This document shows, in pieces, positions 25,001 to 33,142 of a stretch of 64,000 nucleotides of DNA. Origin of the DNA: Istiophorus platypterus (taxonomy: Eukaryota; Chordata; Actinopteri; Istiophoriformes; Istiophoridae); contig CM029114.1 of NCBI GenBank assembly GCA_016859345.1, forward strand, positions 12,918,501 to 12,982,500, read 5' to 3'. A program made the position numbers and the translations under genes. The notes beneath the pieces are model-generated. The model did not search any database, was not told where the DNA came from, and worked only from the letters and a program-made list of their open reading frames with translations. The stretch's first letter is position 1. The number at the start of each line of letters is the position of its first letter.

Positions 25001-25116
25001 TCACGTCCTGGGGTCACGCCTGCCGGACACAACAGTCTCCTGGTGTCTACACAAAAGTCTCTGCCTTCAGCTCCTGGATACGTAAGGTGATTGGACGGGA
25101 TGAGAAGAAGCGATGA
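6651..25116 (+). CDS. PRSS12: PRSS12, neurotrypsin (kringle, 4x SRCR, trypsin-like protease), complete
   Basis: Neurotrypsin is a secreted neuronal serine protease whose known substrate is agrin. Thirteen exons: 6651-6984, 8204-8342, 9487-9659, 9887-10031, 10632-10810, 11718-11859, 11944-12164, 15006-15147, 17861-18066, 18725-18803, 19435-19557, 22457-22752, 24794-25116. Sum is 2502 nt = 833 aa plus stop. Order: signal peptide 1-22; kringle C35-C109 with six Cys; SRCR1 about 113-214, SRCR2 219-320, SRCR3 324-430, SRCR4 446-550; activation site RQRR|IIGG at 578/579; protease 579-833 with His624, Asp674, Ser778 (GDSGGP) and trypsin-type Asp772. The start is the first Met after an in-frame TGA at 6597 and has A at -3. 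Human is 875 aa; the difference is mostly the human proline-rich N-terminal segment, absent here. All residues needed for activity are present. Confidence 0.97.
6985..8203. other. PRSS12: PRSS12 intron 1
   Basis: 1.2 kb intron. GC content falls quickly after the exon 1 CpG-rich zone. Contains a short GA run near 7532-7552; nothing else recognised. Confidence 0.8.
8204..8342 (+). CDS. PRSS12: PRSS12 exon 2: SRCR1, first half
   Basis: 139 nt, acceptor CATCCTAG, donor AAGG|GTGAGA. Encodes GSVRLHGGRSKLDGRVEVY, LGGVWGSVCSDDWG and DEDAAVVCRQLGK. Phase 1 in, phase 2 out. Confidence 0.95.
8343..9486. other. PRSS12: PRSS12 intron 2
   Basis: 1.1 kb intron holding an interrupted CA microsatellite (8737-8814). 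No other structure seen. Confidence 0.8.
8737..8814. repeat. Interrupted (CA)n microsatellite
   Basis: AC repeats with scattered T, G and AA interruptions, in PRSS12 intron 2. Confidence 0.95.
9487..9659 (+). CDS. PRSS12: PRSS12 exon 3: SRCR1, second half
   Basis: 173 nt, acceptor CATTCCAG, donor CAAG|GTAACC. Encodes ISGHARAVSIFRPG, HWRAVHCQGEEPDLLQCPKT and GGECSLAAAVTCSQQQ. This is the most divergent SRCR half, as in human. The frame is fixed by phase 2 in and phase 1 out. Confidence 0.93.
9887..10031 (+). CDS. PRSS12: PRSS12 exon 4: SRCR2, first half
   Basis: 145 nt with acceptor CACCAGCAG; use of the first AG would start the exon at 9884 and add one Ala. Encodes VTLPIRLVGGRSGSEGTVEV, FHAGQWGSICDDQW and DDSDAEVVCRQLGQ. 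Donor AG|GTGAAG, phase 2. Confidence 0.94.
10632..10810 (+). CDS. PRSS12: PRSS12 exon 5: SRCR2, second half
   Basis: 179 nt, acceptor TTCTTAG, donor ACAG|GTAAGC. Encodes GVARAWGQAHFGKGSGRVW, LDEVRCTGNELTLEQC and EHNCLHTEDAGVSCNPLT, closely matching human SRCR2. Confidence 0.96.
10811..11717. other. PRSS12: PRSS12 intron 5
   Basis: 0.9 kb, between the SRCR2 and SRCR3 modules. No coding or repeat structure I can support. Confidence 0.7.
11718..11859 (+). CDS. PRSS12: PRSS12 exon 6: SRCR3, first half
   Basis: 142 nt, acceptor ATCTCCAG, donor ACAG|GTAATG. Encodes DGAVRLVGGTVSHEGRLEVF, YRGQWGTVCDDGWTD and SNTHVVCRQLGY. Confidence 0.96.
11944..12164 (+). CDS. PRSS12: PRSS12 exon 7: SRCR3, second half, and linker
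   Basis: 221 nt, acceptor CTTGCAG, donor GCTA|GTAAGA. Intron 6 is only 84 nt. Encodes SGETLPCEGLDITPVPRF, GPILLDDVSCTGKEPSLLLC, CTHHEDVNIACSP and a linker ERNGESLPA. The Cys in ETLPCEG is extra relative to the six-Cys pattern. Confidence 0.95.
13981..14042. repeat. (TG)n microsatellite
   Basis: About 60 nt of TG with a single AG interruption near its start. Confidence 0.97.
14960..15000 (+). repeat. (GT)n array abutting the PRSS12 exon 8 3' splice site
   Basis: Roughly 20 uninterrupted GT units followed at once by TTTCAG and exon 8. The array occupies the place of the polypyrimidine tract, a layout like the TG-T tract before CFTR exon 9. Confidence 0.95.
15006..15147 (+). CDS. PRSS12: PRSS12 exon 8: SRCR4, first half
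   Basis: 142 nt. The acceptor is TTTCAG set directly behind a TG array; donor TTCAG|GTATGT. Encodes VPVRLVGGESPREGRVELY, LSGQWGTVCDDGWTD and NDAEVVCRQLGF. Confidence 0.96.
15290..15510. repeat. Possible decayed teleost MITE with GGGCTGCAACTAA-type ends
   Basis: One end reads ctggggctgcaactaatg and the other reads aattatgtcagctcta, with alternating ATTAAT/GATCAATTGAT in between. This resembles a common fish repeat beginning GGGCTGCAACTAACGATTA with inverted ends. Recalled from memory and strongly diverged, so tentative. Confidence 0.35.
16215..16243. repeat. (GA)n microsatellite
   Basis: Short GA array with one TG interruption, in PRSS12 intron 8. Confidence 0.9.
17861..18066 (+). CDS. PRSS12: PRSS12 exon 9: SRCR4, second half, and linker
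   Basis: 206 nt, acceptor CTCTTTAG, donor AAAG|GTCAGC. Encodes GVAKARVMAYFGEGTGPIHV, DNVKCSGEERSLADCIKQ, HNCRHSEDAGVICDY and GESQHSYKEVK. I chose the distal donor because it gives the same 17-residue spacing from DY to CGL as human. A proximal donor at 18033|18034 is also in frame. Confidence 0.92.
18067..18724. other. PRSS12: PRSS12 intron 9
   Basis: 0.66 kb; T-rich run at 18530-18550. Nothing else seen. Confidence 0.8.
18725..18803 (+). CDS. PRSS12: PRSS12 exon 10: activation region
   Basis: 79 nt, acceptor CTGACAG, donor TGAG|GTGAGC. Encodes DPVNSICGLRLIHTRQRR then IIGGENSL. Contains the zymogen cleavage site R578|I579 and the Cys (567) expected to tether the heavy chain to the protease. 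Confidence 0.95.
19018..19080. repeat. (TG)n microsatellite
   Basis: About 60 nt of TG in PRSS12 intron 10, with one TA interruption near the end. Confidence 0.95.
19435..19557 (+). CDS. PRSS12: PRSS12 exon 11: protease, catalytic His
   Basis: 123 nt, acceptor CATCCAG, donor AGAG|GTCAAA. Encodes GGWPWQAAIRLRGSRGDG and RLVCGATLIDSCWVLTSAHC with catalytic His624. A CA microsatellite begins a few bases after the donor. Confidence 0.96.
19562..19599 (+). repeat. (CA)n array starting 4 nt into PRSS12 intron 11
   Basis: CA repeats begin right after the donor sequence GTCAAA of exon 11, in the position where intronic splicing enhancers usually act. Confidence 0.95.
19600..22456. other. PRSS12: PRSS12 intron 11, remainder
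   Basis: 2.9 kb without recognisable exon, RNA gene or interspersed repeat. A short direct repeat (cttctagggcttctaggg) occurs near 20328-20345. Confidence 0.65.
22457..22752 (+). CDS. PRSS12: PRSS12 exon 12: protease, catalytic Asp
   Basis: 296 nt, acceptor CTCTGCAG, donor ACAG|GTGAGG. Encodes YGNSTKQYKVRVGDYHSLVP, EEHEEEYGVDRIILH, SNDYDLALVHL (Asp674), FSRHVLPACLP and NCHITGWGDT. Confidence 0.96.
22753..24793. other. PRSS12: PRSS12 intron 12
   Basis: 2 kb intron before the last exon. The 3' part holds a fish interspersed repeat fragment (24500-24640); otherwise AT-rich and featureless. Confidence 0.7.
24500..24640. repeat. Fragment of a teleost interspersed repeat
   Basis: Reads gatggtggtgctatgtg, cccatgaatggctgcatagg, atttcatggtaatccatt and gaaatatttctgagg in order. 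This matches the pattern of a frequent fish repeat containing TGGTGGCGCTAGAGG, CCATGAATGTCTGTAC and TTTCATGGCAATCCATCC. Class unknown to me; from memory. Confidence 0.5.
24794..25116 (+). CDS. PRSS12: PRSS12 exon 13: protease, catalytic Ser, and stop
   Basis: Acceptor CTTTCAG. Encodes RSYSKTLQQAPLSLLPR, RMLCAGSIQSERRVDSC, RGDSGGPLVCERPGGG, YGVTSWGHAC, SPGVYTKVSAFSSWIRK and ends in GRDEKKR with TGA at 25114-25116. Asp772 six residues before Ser778 predicts cleavage after Arg/Lys. Confidence 0.96.
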
Positions 25117-26249
25117 AAAATATCAAATATCAAACTGACCTCTTGAACAATTGACCTCTCAACTGGAAATAATGACTCTCAAGACTTAGTTGATTGGTCA
25201 GGTGACAACTGATACAACAATATCAGTCATGACTAACTGATGTCATGATGTTATGATCTGATTATCCAGTGATGTAAGTTAACCCTGACTTTTGAATGGA
25301 GAGGACAGATGACAATACTGGATTTTTTTCCCTTTGGAAACATTTTATATGGTTTTAGAGAGAGGAGGGCATATTTCCTCTCACATAAGTCATTAGCACT
25401 TATTTTAACGATTCAGTATTCTCATGAGCTGCAAGATATTGGATGGAATTATATCTTAACTCAAGAATATGCCCTAACTTAAATATCTTTTTGTTGTTTT
25501 TTTGTGACATTGCATACCACTCTACAATGTATTTTTTTCAGGAATGTTTCTTAATTTTGTTATGAAGTTTTTTTTTGTAATTTATGACATAAAATATGGG
25601 TTAGAATGTTGAAAAGGGACCACATACATACAATATACAAGCATGCTGTCATGCATACAAAGTAAGTAATGATTTTGTATGAATTTGCAGACTTGCACAA
25701 AGAACCCTCATAAGGTACTCTAGCACTCTAGTCATTATGACATTTGCCAAATTGAAATATGTCTTTAAACCACACTTCATTCTTGTTATGTAAAATTTCT
25801 CAAATGTGCTCTTTGTTTAACCATGTGTAAAAAGTAGATTTCAGGTCTTAGTAATTACTCAGGCATTTATAATTTATATCCAATCAGTATTTTTCCTTGT
25901 CTCAGTGCTGTTTAACAAATGCAGAGAAAGGAACAGACGCAAGTGTTTCTGAGTCAAAGCACACAACAGTATTTTTAACTGTTGATTTGCTATATTGACA
26001 TTGTTAATTCATGTTCTTTTGTCCTGGTGGGATGGCTCAGTGATGTCAGGTTTTTTCAATTACACTAAGGGAAGAAAATCTGTTACACTTGAAAAACAAA
26101 AACAGACACTACACAGCCCTCTCATTAGGTGTTTACTGATTGTTTGCTATGTTTAATGTAATTGAAAAGACAATTGACAGCTCAGGAAGACGCATTAGGG
26201 GCAGGTAGGGTTAGGAACCTGAACAGCGTCTTTTGAGAGGAAGAACCCA

Positions 26250-26680
26250 CAATTAAGCCTGGGGGGTGAGAACCACAAAAGGACGGACCAAAGAACGACG
26301 ACTAACGCAAATGGAATCCCGACTACGAGATGCATCTGTTGCAAATTCTGCAAAAATCATGCAGTCTAAAAATACATCAAACTGTGATGAAGTGCTTGGC
26401 CCAGGAGACCACAGTGTAGCACATAGGGTTTGACCCTGGTGAGACGCAGGAAGAGCCTGGCCTGGAGTCACCCCACAGAGCCCAGCACCTCCAAGCGCCA
26501 GAAGCTCCATCACAGGGCAGGGTACTCGAAAAGGCACAAGTGAAATGGCCCCCAGCCAGCAAGCAGAACAAGTGGCACCAATTTGGGGAGGATGCTTCGT
26601 GAATACTATCAAACATGTGGAAGGGTGATGCCAACATTAGGGCTGCAACAAAAGCAGTGGATAGAGCCTTGGCTGTGGTT
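26250..26680 (+). mobile_element. Possible decayed non-LTR retrotransposon ORF fragment
   Basis: At 26522-26650 one frame reads VLEKAQVKWPPASKQNKWHQ, FGEDAS-stop-ILSNMWKGDA and NIRAATKA. Fish LINE polyproteins of the R2/NeSL-like type often carry KWP.A....W..FDED....L....KGD..R.LQ ahead of the reverse transcriptase, and the spacing fits. One stop interrupts it. The 5' boundary is a guess based on higher GC content. Tentative. Confidence 0.4.
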
Positions 26681-27257
26681 AAAGATGGGTCTAATGCTGC
26701 TGGGACGTAAGTTGGAGCCTAAACAACCCTGGTTGGGTCACCTGGGCGAGGGTGTATGATGTTGCAAGACCCAAAACACCCAATGAACCAAGGAAACATT
26801 ACTGATGATGTGTTGCAGCACATCCTTAGGACGTATCTTTCACCAATGTACTGTAACATTTCTTCATAAAGTAAGATTTTGTAAAAAGCCTGATTTTGTT
26901 GTGTGTTTAATCAGACACTAAATACAACAAGTAACTGTGGCCTTAATCTCTTAATGTAAAAACATTTTATAGGTTACTGTACCTACATTCTGAGTGTTTG
27001 TGGCACTTCTAAGTGTTTGTGGCACTTGATATTCCACATTACCACAAACCTTTAAAAATCAACAACAGCCTGAACAACAGAGATCTTTTAGGGATTTTTT
27101 TTTCTGACTGCAAATTGTCATAGTGAGCACCCCACTGTCAGACAATGTGTCACACAGCTGTTTTCTTAGTTGTCTTCATTTACAGGGCAAATGCGTTGAC
27201 TTGACAAACACTTAAGTACTGAGATGAACAGTGAAGCTGTATGAAATTCTAGTAACA

Positions 27258-27263
27258 AATAAA
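27258..27263 (+). terminator. PRSS12: Candidate PRSS12 polyadenylation signal AATAAA
   Basis: A canonical AATAAA on the sense strand about 2.1 kb after the stop codon. Nothing in the sequence proves use; other AT-rich hexamers exist nearby. Confidence 0.25.
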
Positions 27264-29811
27264 TTAAATCCCTCCAGTATTTGGTATTTCATGTTTTTAA
27301 CCTTAATATCATTCAAAGATATGTTAAATGCTATTTTAAAAATGCTGAAAGGTTATCATTAAACCTTTGCTCTCTGTTTTGAAGACCATGATTTGTTATG
27401 TATTTATGGACAAATAATCTTTTGTAAGTACGTAATATATGGCTATGGTGTGTGTTTTTGTATCTCACAAAAATGCTTTTCCATGATTTTTAAATATTAA
27501 ACTCGAGCAATTTATGGGACACAAAGAAAACAAAATGTCAATATACATTATCTCTAAAGCTGCCCTCCTAGAATTCTGCTAAAGCCTAGTAGAAATATAC
27601 ATTCATTTTTGAGCAGAATCAAATTGTGTGATGATTGCACAATGGTAGTTATGCAAAGGAATTTTACACACAAATTAATACAGAGGCAGATAATTTATTG
27701 AACTAATGAGCCCATAAGGCATAACATGCTGCAGCTGGATGTTTATGGGAGTAAATAAGCAACACCATCGTAATGCATCTAGTTTTACATCTGCTAAAAT
27801 TATTGCCTGAATTCCAAGAAGTACATTAAGCCAGAACATACTAGTTGTACTTTACTGACTGAGAGCACCCTCCTCTGGTCATTATCATACATTACAAAAA
27901 GTCATTGCTGCTTTTTTATACGGTAAATACTAGAAAATCAAACATCAAAATCTTTTCCTATCCTCAGTGTACTATGACACTGAGCTTTTATCTGTAAAAC
28001 ATTATTAAACACAACAAGGATGGTTTCTAATCATATGTGTGTTCTTTTTCCTTGGGCTGAGATAAATAAAAATAAAAACCAAACGTAAATAAAAGCTGAA
28101 AAATAAAATGATAAATAAACAATTAAAATGAAAATATAGATGCACATGTCTGTTAACAGTATCTAAGGTTTCATTGAAACTAATTGTATACCTAATGCCA
28201 TTCATAAAACATTCATATCAGTGACTATGTAGACTGAATATAAAAACCTTTTCTCATTTTTTCGTTCTTGTGTTGGCTTTGATGTTAGATGCTATCTTTG
28301 TATGCTATTTTGTCTCCTCTGATTTTATTTTTCAAACCTCTATGCTTCAGTTTTATTAAAATAATTCAGCATACTGTATGAAAATCATAATAAAAATATT
28401 GTCAGTAAACATTCAAACAAAATGATAAATAGAGGAATCCTTTGCCCTTTCCCTTTTGTGTTTTTCATTTTTTTGTTATTCCTACCGAACCTCTGGTTAT
28501 ACCTCTTTGCACTAGTGAGCATATAATACATACAGTATCTGCAAAGGTGGTGCAGAACAGAGGGTCTCTTTATACTCATAAAATTTGTTTCTACTCATAT
28601 TTGTTTCCATTCCTGAAGAACTGTAGAACCCTAGGAAAAACCAGTAGGCAAAGATCTAAAGATAATGATTAAACCTGAATAAGATTGATCTCATGCACAT
28701 CAAATTGACAGCTAGAAACTCTGTCCTCAACCATCAGCTATTGGAAGTGGCTGAAAATACCTTGATAGATTTGGAAATTGTGTTATTTTTAGACTGATTA
28801 TACCTAGATCTGCACCACTTGCCTGTTTGAAAGGCTGTTTGGGACAACAGATCTATGCATATATTGTAACACGACATTACAACATTACAACCATGTAATA
28901 TCATCTCCAAAAAGATACTTTCTCAAATATGTGCAAACTAGAGACTGCTTTGCGACTGTTACCCAGCCCCGTAACTCTGCAACAAAGATCAAACCTACTG
29001 TAAATGAGCCATAACTGGAACATCTGAAATTATTTATTTCCTTTGCACAGTCAGTTCTGGCTCCCAACAAACACAGTGTGCTACCACAGGGATGAATCTA
29101 CTCTAGATAGAGATGATGATTATTGGAATGCATATTGTATCTTGTATATTTCACTTTCTGCCAAAAAGGAGTTCTTTGATTTGAGAATTTTTAGGGGGTT
29201 GCATAGAAAGAGTGAAACAAGAGATGTAATTTATTTTCTCTTACACATTCTGTGGATTCATCTTGCATTCCTGCCTTACTGACGATGAATGTCTTGATTG
29301 ATTTCTCTTACAGTCCTCCATTGTCCATTCTGCTCTTCCAGAGAGTTGTTTGGATGGTGGTGGATGGAATCCCAAGACATAAATCTGGCAGTGGCTTCCT
29401 TTTGTGAATTCATAGCTAAACATCTTGTGTTGTTAATCTTAAAGCCCTCCATCACACTCAAGCTTTATTGCCGACATTCTGTGTTTTATGATGAGAAAAA
29501 AAAAAATAGCTCAACAGGAAAACATTGATAAATATGACCTGACTTGACATCCTTTACTGCAGTAAATCAAATCACTTACAAACACCCTCTAACACTAACT
29601 GATATGTATCTGATTGCCATGTTGTACCTCCAAGGACAGACTCAGTTTTTTAAGTCTATCTTATAAATAGTCAATAGCCATTTGAACACTGAAACCAGTT
29701 TTGCTATCTGTAATCATTCCTCCTGTTTATATTGGCCATTGAAATATTCTTTCCTGATTCACGTTCAGTATTAATACTAATATTAATATTAATATTAAGA
29801 TTTGTGCTGCT

Positions 29812-29829
29812 CAAAGTGAGCTCACTTTG
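29812..29829. repeat. Perfect 18-bp palindrome
   Basis: caaagtgagctcactttg equals its own reverse complement. It sits just 3' of a run of TTAATATTAATATTAATATTAA. Confidence 0.9.
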
Positions 29830-29914
29830 TTAAAATATGTCATTAAATGGAATAAGCAGAAAAAAAGAAAGATGTGTCCATATGTTGAGATCTCATATGA
29901 TGTCTGCTCCAAAG

Positions 29915-30460
29915 TGGTGCAAGAAGTATCCAATTGTTCTTTGATTAAAAGTAGCCATAAAAAAGTGCAAAATAGTCCTGCATTTAAAATTTTACTTAAG
30001 TCAAAGTACTGAAGTATTATTGAAATATGCTTAAACTACCAAAAGTAAAAGTATTACACAGAATGGACCAATTCAGGATAATTTATGTTATATTATTGGA
30101 TTAAAATTACTGATGCTTTAATGTGTATATGGCTTAAATTCTGCAGCTAGTTGCAGCTAGCTTGTGAATTTTCCCCCAGGGATCAATAAAAATCTTTCCT
30201 AATCTTGACCTATGATAATACATCACATTTTATTTTTCTGTATATATTTTTTTTATAATTAATCTGAATCTGATAAATAATAAATAACTACAGTTATCCA
30301 AAAGTGTAGAGGAATAAAAATTTCAATACTTGCCTCTGAATAGTATTGAAGTACAACTATAAAGTTGTAGAAAATGGAAATACTTAAGTAAAATGCAAAT
30401 ACCTCAATCTGTAGTTAAGCACAGTAATCAAGTAAATGTTTTTCATCTCCCCTACTGCAG
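29915..30460. mobile_element. Decayed teleost repeat (AAGTAAAAGTA / hAT-like non-autonomous), with internal insertion
   Basis: Landmarks in order: gattaaaagtag, agtcctgcatttaaaat, ttacttaagtcaaagta, accaaaagtaaaagtatta, cagaatggaccaattcagga, tattattggattaaaatt, actgatgctttaatgtg, then after a gap gtgtagaggaataaaaa, cttgcctctgaatag, aaaatggaaatacttaagta and agtaatcaagtaaatg. These follow a very common fish repeat that I recall as a hAT-type non-autonomous element. The match order is convincing; the class label is from memory. Confidence 0.65.
30145..30212 (+). mobile_element. Short retroposon-tail-like insertion inside the hAT-like repeat
   Basis: cttgtgaattttcccccagg followed by gatcaataaaaatctt resembles the 3' tail shared by many fish retroposons (GTGAATTTCCCC..GGGATCAATAAAG). 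It interrupts the surrounding repeat, whose sequence resumes after about 30212. Confidence 0.45.
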
Positions 30461-31663
30461 CTGTGTTCATTTATACAATGAATTTGATAAAACCGGAATA
30501 AAGACATTACCTTGTTTTCTTTTTTTAAATGAACATTATGGTGGGTTAGGTGAAGGTGATTGATGCAATACCTGACTGGCATAAATTCTTCAAACAACAA
30601 ACCATGATGCATTTCCTTTTCACTTACCTTAGAGGACAAACAGTCAATCATTTAGGCCAAAGATTATGTTACTTCACAAGTGTGTGTGCAGGTCTATCCC
30701 TATACAGGTCCATTTGTGTTGGATTGTTAATTTAAAAGAAAAAGAAAAAGAAAAGAAAAAAAGTCTGGTACTGTCAGTCGTATCCATTTCTTTAATTTGG
30801 TTTCTGTTTTTGACATTTAGGGTTTTTTGCATTCAAATTGAAGCTAAACCATGTAGGCCACTGGTTGTAAAAAGAAAACAAAAGGAGATTGAGACTTAAA
30901 TGAGAAACTGACAAAACAAAAGAAGTTACAGCAGCTACTTAAAGACTCTTGGAATTAAGTGTTGTATCCATTAGGCTCAGTTTATTCAGTCTCCTTCGCC
31001 CAAACTCATGTCTCCTCAGTCATCAGCACTCAAATCATCAGCACTCATGCTCTGCTAACCGGCCTCCTTCTGCATGGCTTGTCACAGGAAAATAATGAGC
31101 AGGCAATGCATCTTGCTTCAGTGACTCATTTCCAGTCGAAGCCTAAAGCAACATCTCTAAGGCTGAACAAGGCTACCAGATCTACCAGACTAACAAACTA
31201 AGTTCACTTAAAAAAATTACTCGTAAAACAATGAGAATCTATAATGGGAAGTAACAGCTTGTCACTCACCCTGAGTCTCTGCACTTATCCTCCCTGCTTA
31301 CCTCTCTCAATGTGACAAAAAATAAAACTTTTAAAAAGTAAAACCAAACCACATAGGGTGCATTTTTTTTTCTTGGAGATACATGGAACAGAAGTTAGTG
31401 CAAAGTCATCTCTATGGGAACCAAGCACAGCTGACCAGCGCTGCTCTGGCATCATAAATTAAAGGTGAAGATAAAACAAGAAGGAATAACCATCAGGTCA
31501 CTGTAGGTCTGCATGAAAGTTCACCGCAGTTCAGGACAGGGTTTGGACATCAAAGACTTGCCAAAGATCCTTGTCTCCTACAGTTCTCTTCATCATTATA
31601 ATGCGGTCTTTTCTTTTAGTCCTACTTTCTTCAGAGCTGTCTGAGCCACCTGAAACTGTAACT

Positions 31664-31771
31664 CGATCAATCGATCCATCGATCAACCGATCCATCGATC
31701 CATCGATCAACCGATCCATCGATCCATCCATCCATCCATCCATCCATCCATCCATCCATCCATCCATCCAT
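31664..31771. repeat. (ATCC)n array with GATC-containing higher-order variant
   Basis: The 5' part alternates ATCAATCG, ATCCATCG and ATCAACCG units; the 3' part is pure ATCC. Gives artefact frames of SIDPSI and DGWM repeats. Confidence 0.95.
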
Positions 31772-32078
31772 TGTTTCAAGAGTTCCGTTTCTTTGCACTT
31801 CCATGACTTCTGCTCCCTTCAGCAGTGCCACAGCCCCTAGGAGAAACAAGGCATCCTGTCCTTGCCTTCACCTCAGGGTTCACTAAAAGGCCACAGACAG
31901 TGCATCTGAAGGTCAGGTGCTCCTGCTCGCATTCTGGTCTTCGACCCCTTGACCTTTAACCCTGGCTCATGGATGCAAAGCTTATCTAACCTTAAGAAAG
32001 AGGTGGAGAGAGGGAGGGGATTTAGAGGGAATTGCAAAGAATAGGGAAAAGAGAAGAAAAAAAGTCATTTAATTACAT

Positions 32079-32084
32079 TTTATT
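32079..32084 (-). terminator. NDST3: Candidate NDST3 polyadenylation signal
   Basis: AATAAA on the minus strand (TTTATT on plus), about 0.9 kb after the NDST3 stop. It is the first canonical AATAAA I noticed downstream; an ATTAAA variant lies nearer at 32666-32671. Confidence 0.3.
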
Positions 32085-32986
32085 TACCTTATTGCTTCAA
32101 ATGCCAGCCTTGAAAATAGATAAGAGGGAATAGGAAATGTGCTATGAATGGACAGGAAAACCTAGGCAGACTTGTAAATTGACTCCCTCTGATTCATAAA
32201 CAGTGACAAACAGCAGCACAAACAAATCCATAGACAAAAAGACAATGTTTGAGCACTGCAGAACAAAAAGAGCTCTGCAGAGATCAAGGTGAGCGTGATG
32301 TCGCAGAAAGCACAATAAAACTTAATTTAAGTACATGCTTTGAATACCTTGACGGGATTACAAGGTAATTGAGTTCAGGAAGTATCTTTTTTTCCCTGTA
32401 AGGCAGCAATATGTCAGCTTCATTTGTGTGTTGCATCATCCAATGATACTTTACCCTAACATCCCTCTTTTGGTCGCTTTCTTTGTATGATGTATCCATA
32501 AAACAAATTACTTAAAATTAGACTAGTTACAGTTCATATGAGAAATTTCCATATCGCTGGTTTTGTTCTTGTTTTGCTCACTGGCTTGTGTGTGGGGCTT
32601 GGCTGAAGAGGTGATGTCATTTACTTCTGTGCACCAATAAGAGTTCAGCAACATTCGCATCAAAATTTAATGACTTGAGTAGTTTTTGTTTATGTTTCCA
32701 GCATTGTTGATCAAATGTGATCAAACCACACCCACCCGATCCTAACAAAGCAGATTATCTGACTTTTGAGAGTCTAAGTCTCAATAAACAATAACAATTT
32801 CTTAATCCATACTTTAAAATGAATCGTCGTTGCTTATTGTAAACGATAATGCAAATGATTTAAATTATAATGCAAATGATGATCTAAATGCTAATGTGAA
32901 TTTTTTGATATAAAGGACTGCTTTTGGGGGCATTACAGACATTTTTTCACTATCTATAAAATTTGCTTAGAGAGTTTAACTTGCAT

Positions 32987-33142
32987 TTACATAATAGTGA
33001 GATTTGTGTCAAAGGGTGTAATGCTGCTCACCTTCTGCAGCTCCTCTCTTAGCCAGGAGGGAAGGGGCTGTCCGAGGCGATGGAGCAGCTTTGACAGCTC
33101 CACGTTGTGTTCCCTGTAGTACCTGGAGAGATATGCACGTGC
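32987..33142 (-). CDS. NDST3: NDST3 last exon as read through
   Basis: Acceptor TTCCTCAG. Encodes ARAYLSRYYREHNVELSKLL, HRLGQPLPSWLREELQKV, then SSITPFDTNLTIM and TAA at 32989-32987. Human NDST3/4 stop at LQKVR, so the SS..IM tail is unusual. The codons AAG GTG AGC also form a good 5' splice site (AAG|GTGAGC after 33032), so the true C-terminus could instead come from a further exon. Confidence 0.8.
   Translation of the reverse strand, partial: ARAYLSRYYREHNVELSKLLHRLGQPLPSWLREELQKVSSITPFDTNLTIM

Larger units (their letters stand above)
25117..32986. other. PRSS12 3' UTR and tail-to-tail PRSS12 / NDST3 intergenic region
   Basis: About 7.9 kb between the two convergent stop codons. The proximal part should be PRSS12 3' UTR and the distal part NDST3 3' UTR. 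In between are a LINE-like relic near 26400-26680, a palindrome at 29812, a nested teleost repeat at 29915-30460 and a GATC/ATCC array at 31664-31771. I found no additional coding gene on either strand. Confidence 0.7.

Noticed and set aside
31664..31771. CRISPR-like array or satellite DNA
   Set aside because: It is a plain tetranucleotide microsatellite in a vertebrate genome, with no spacers of unique sequence.
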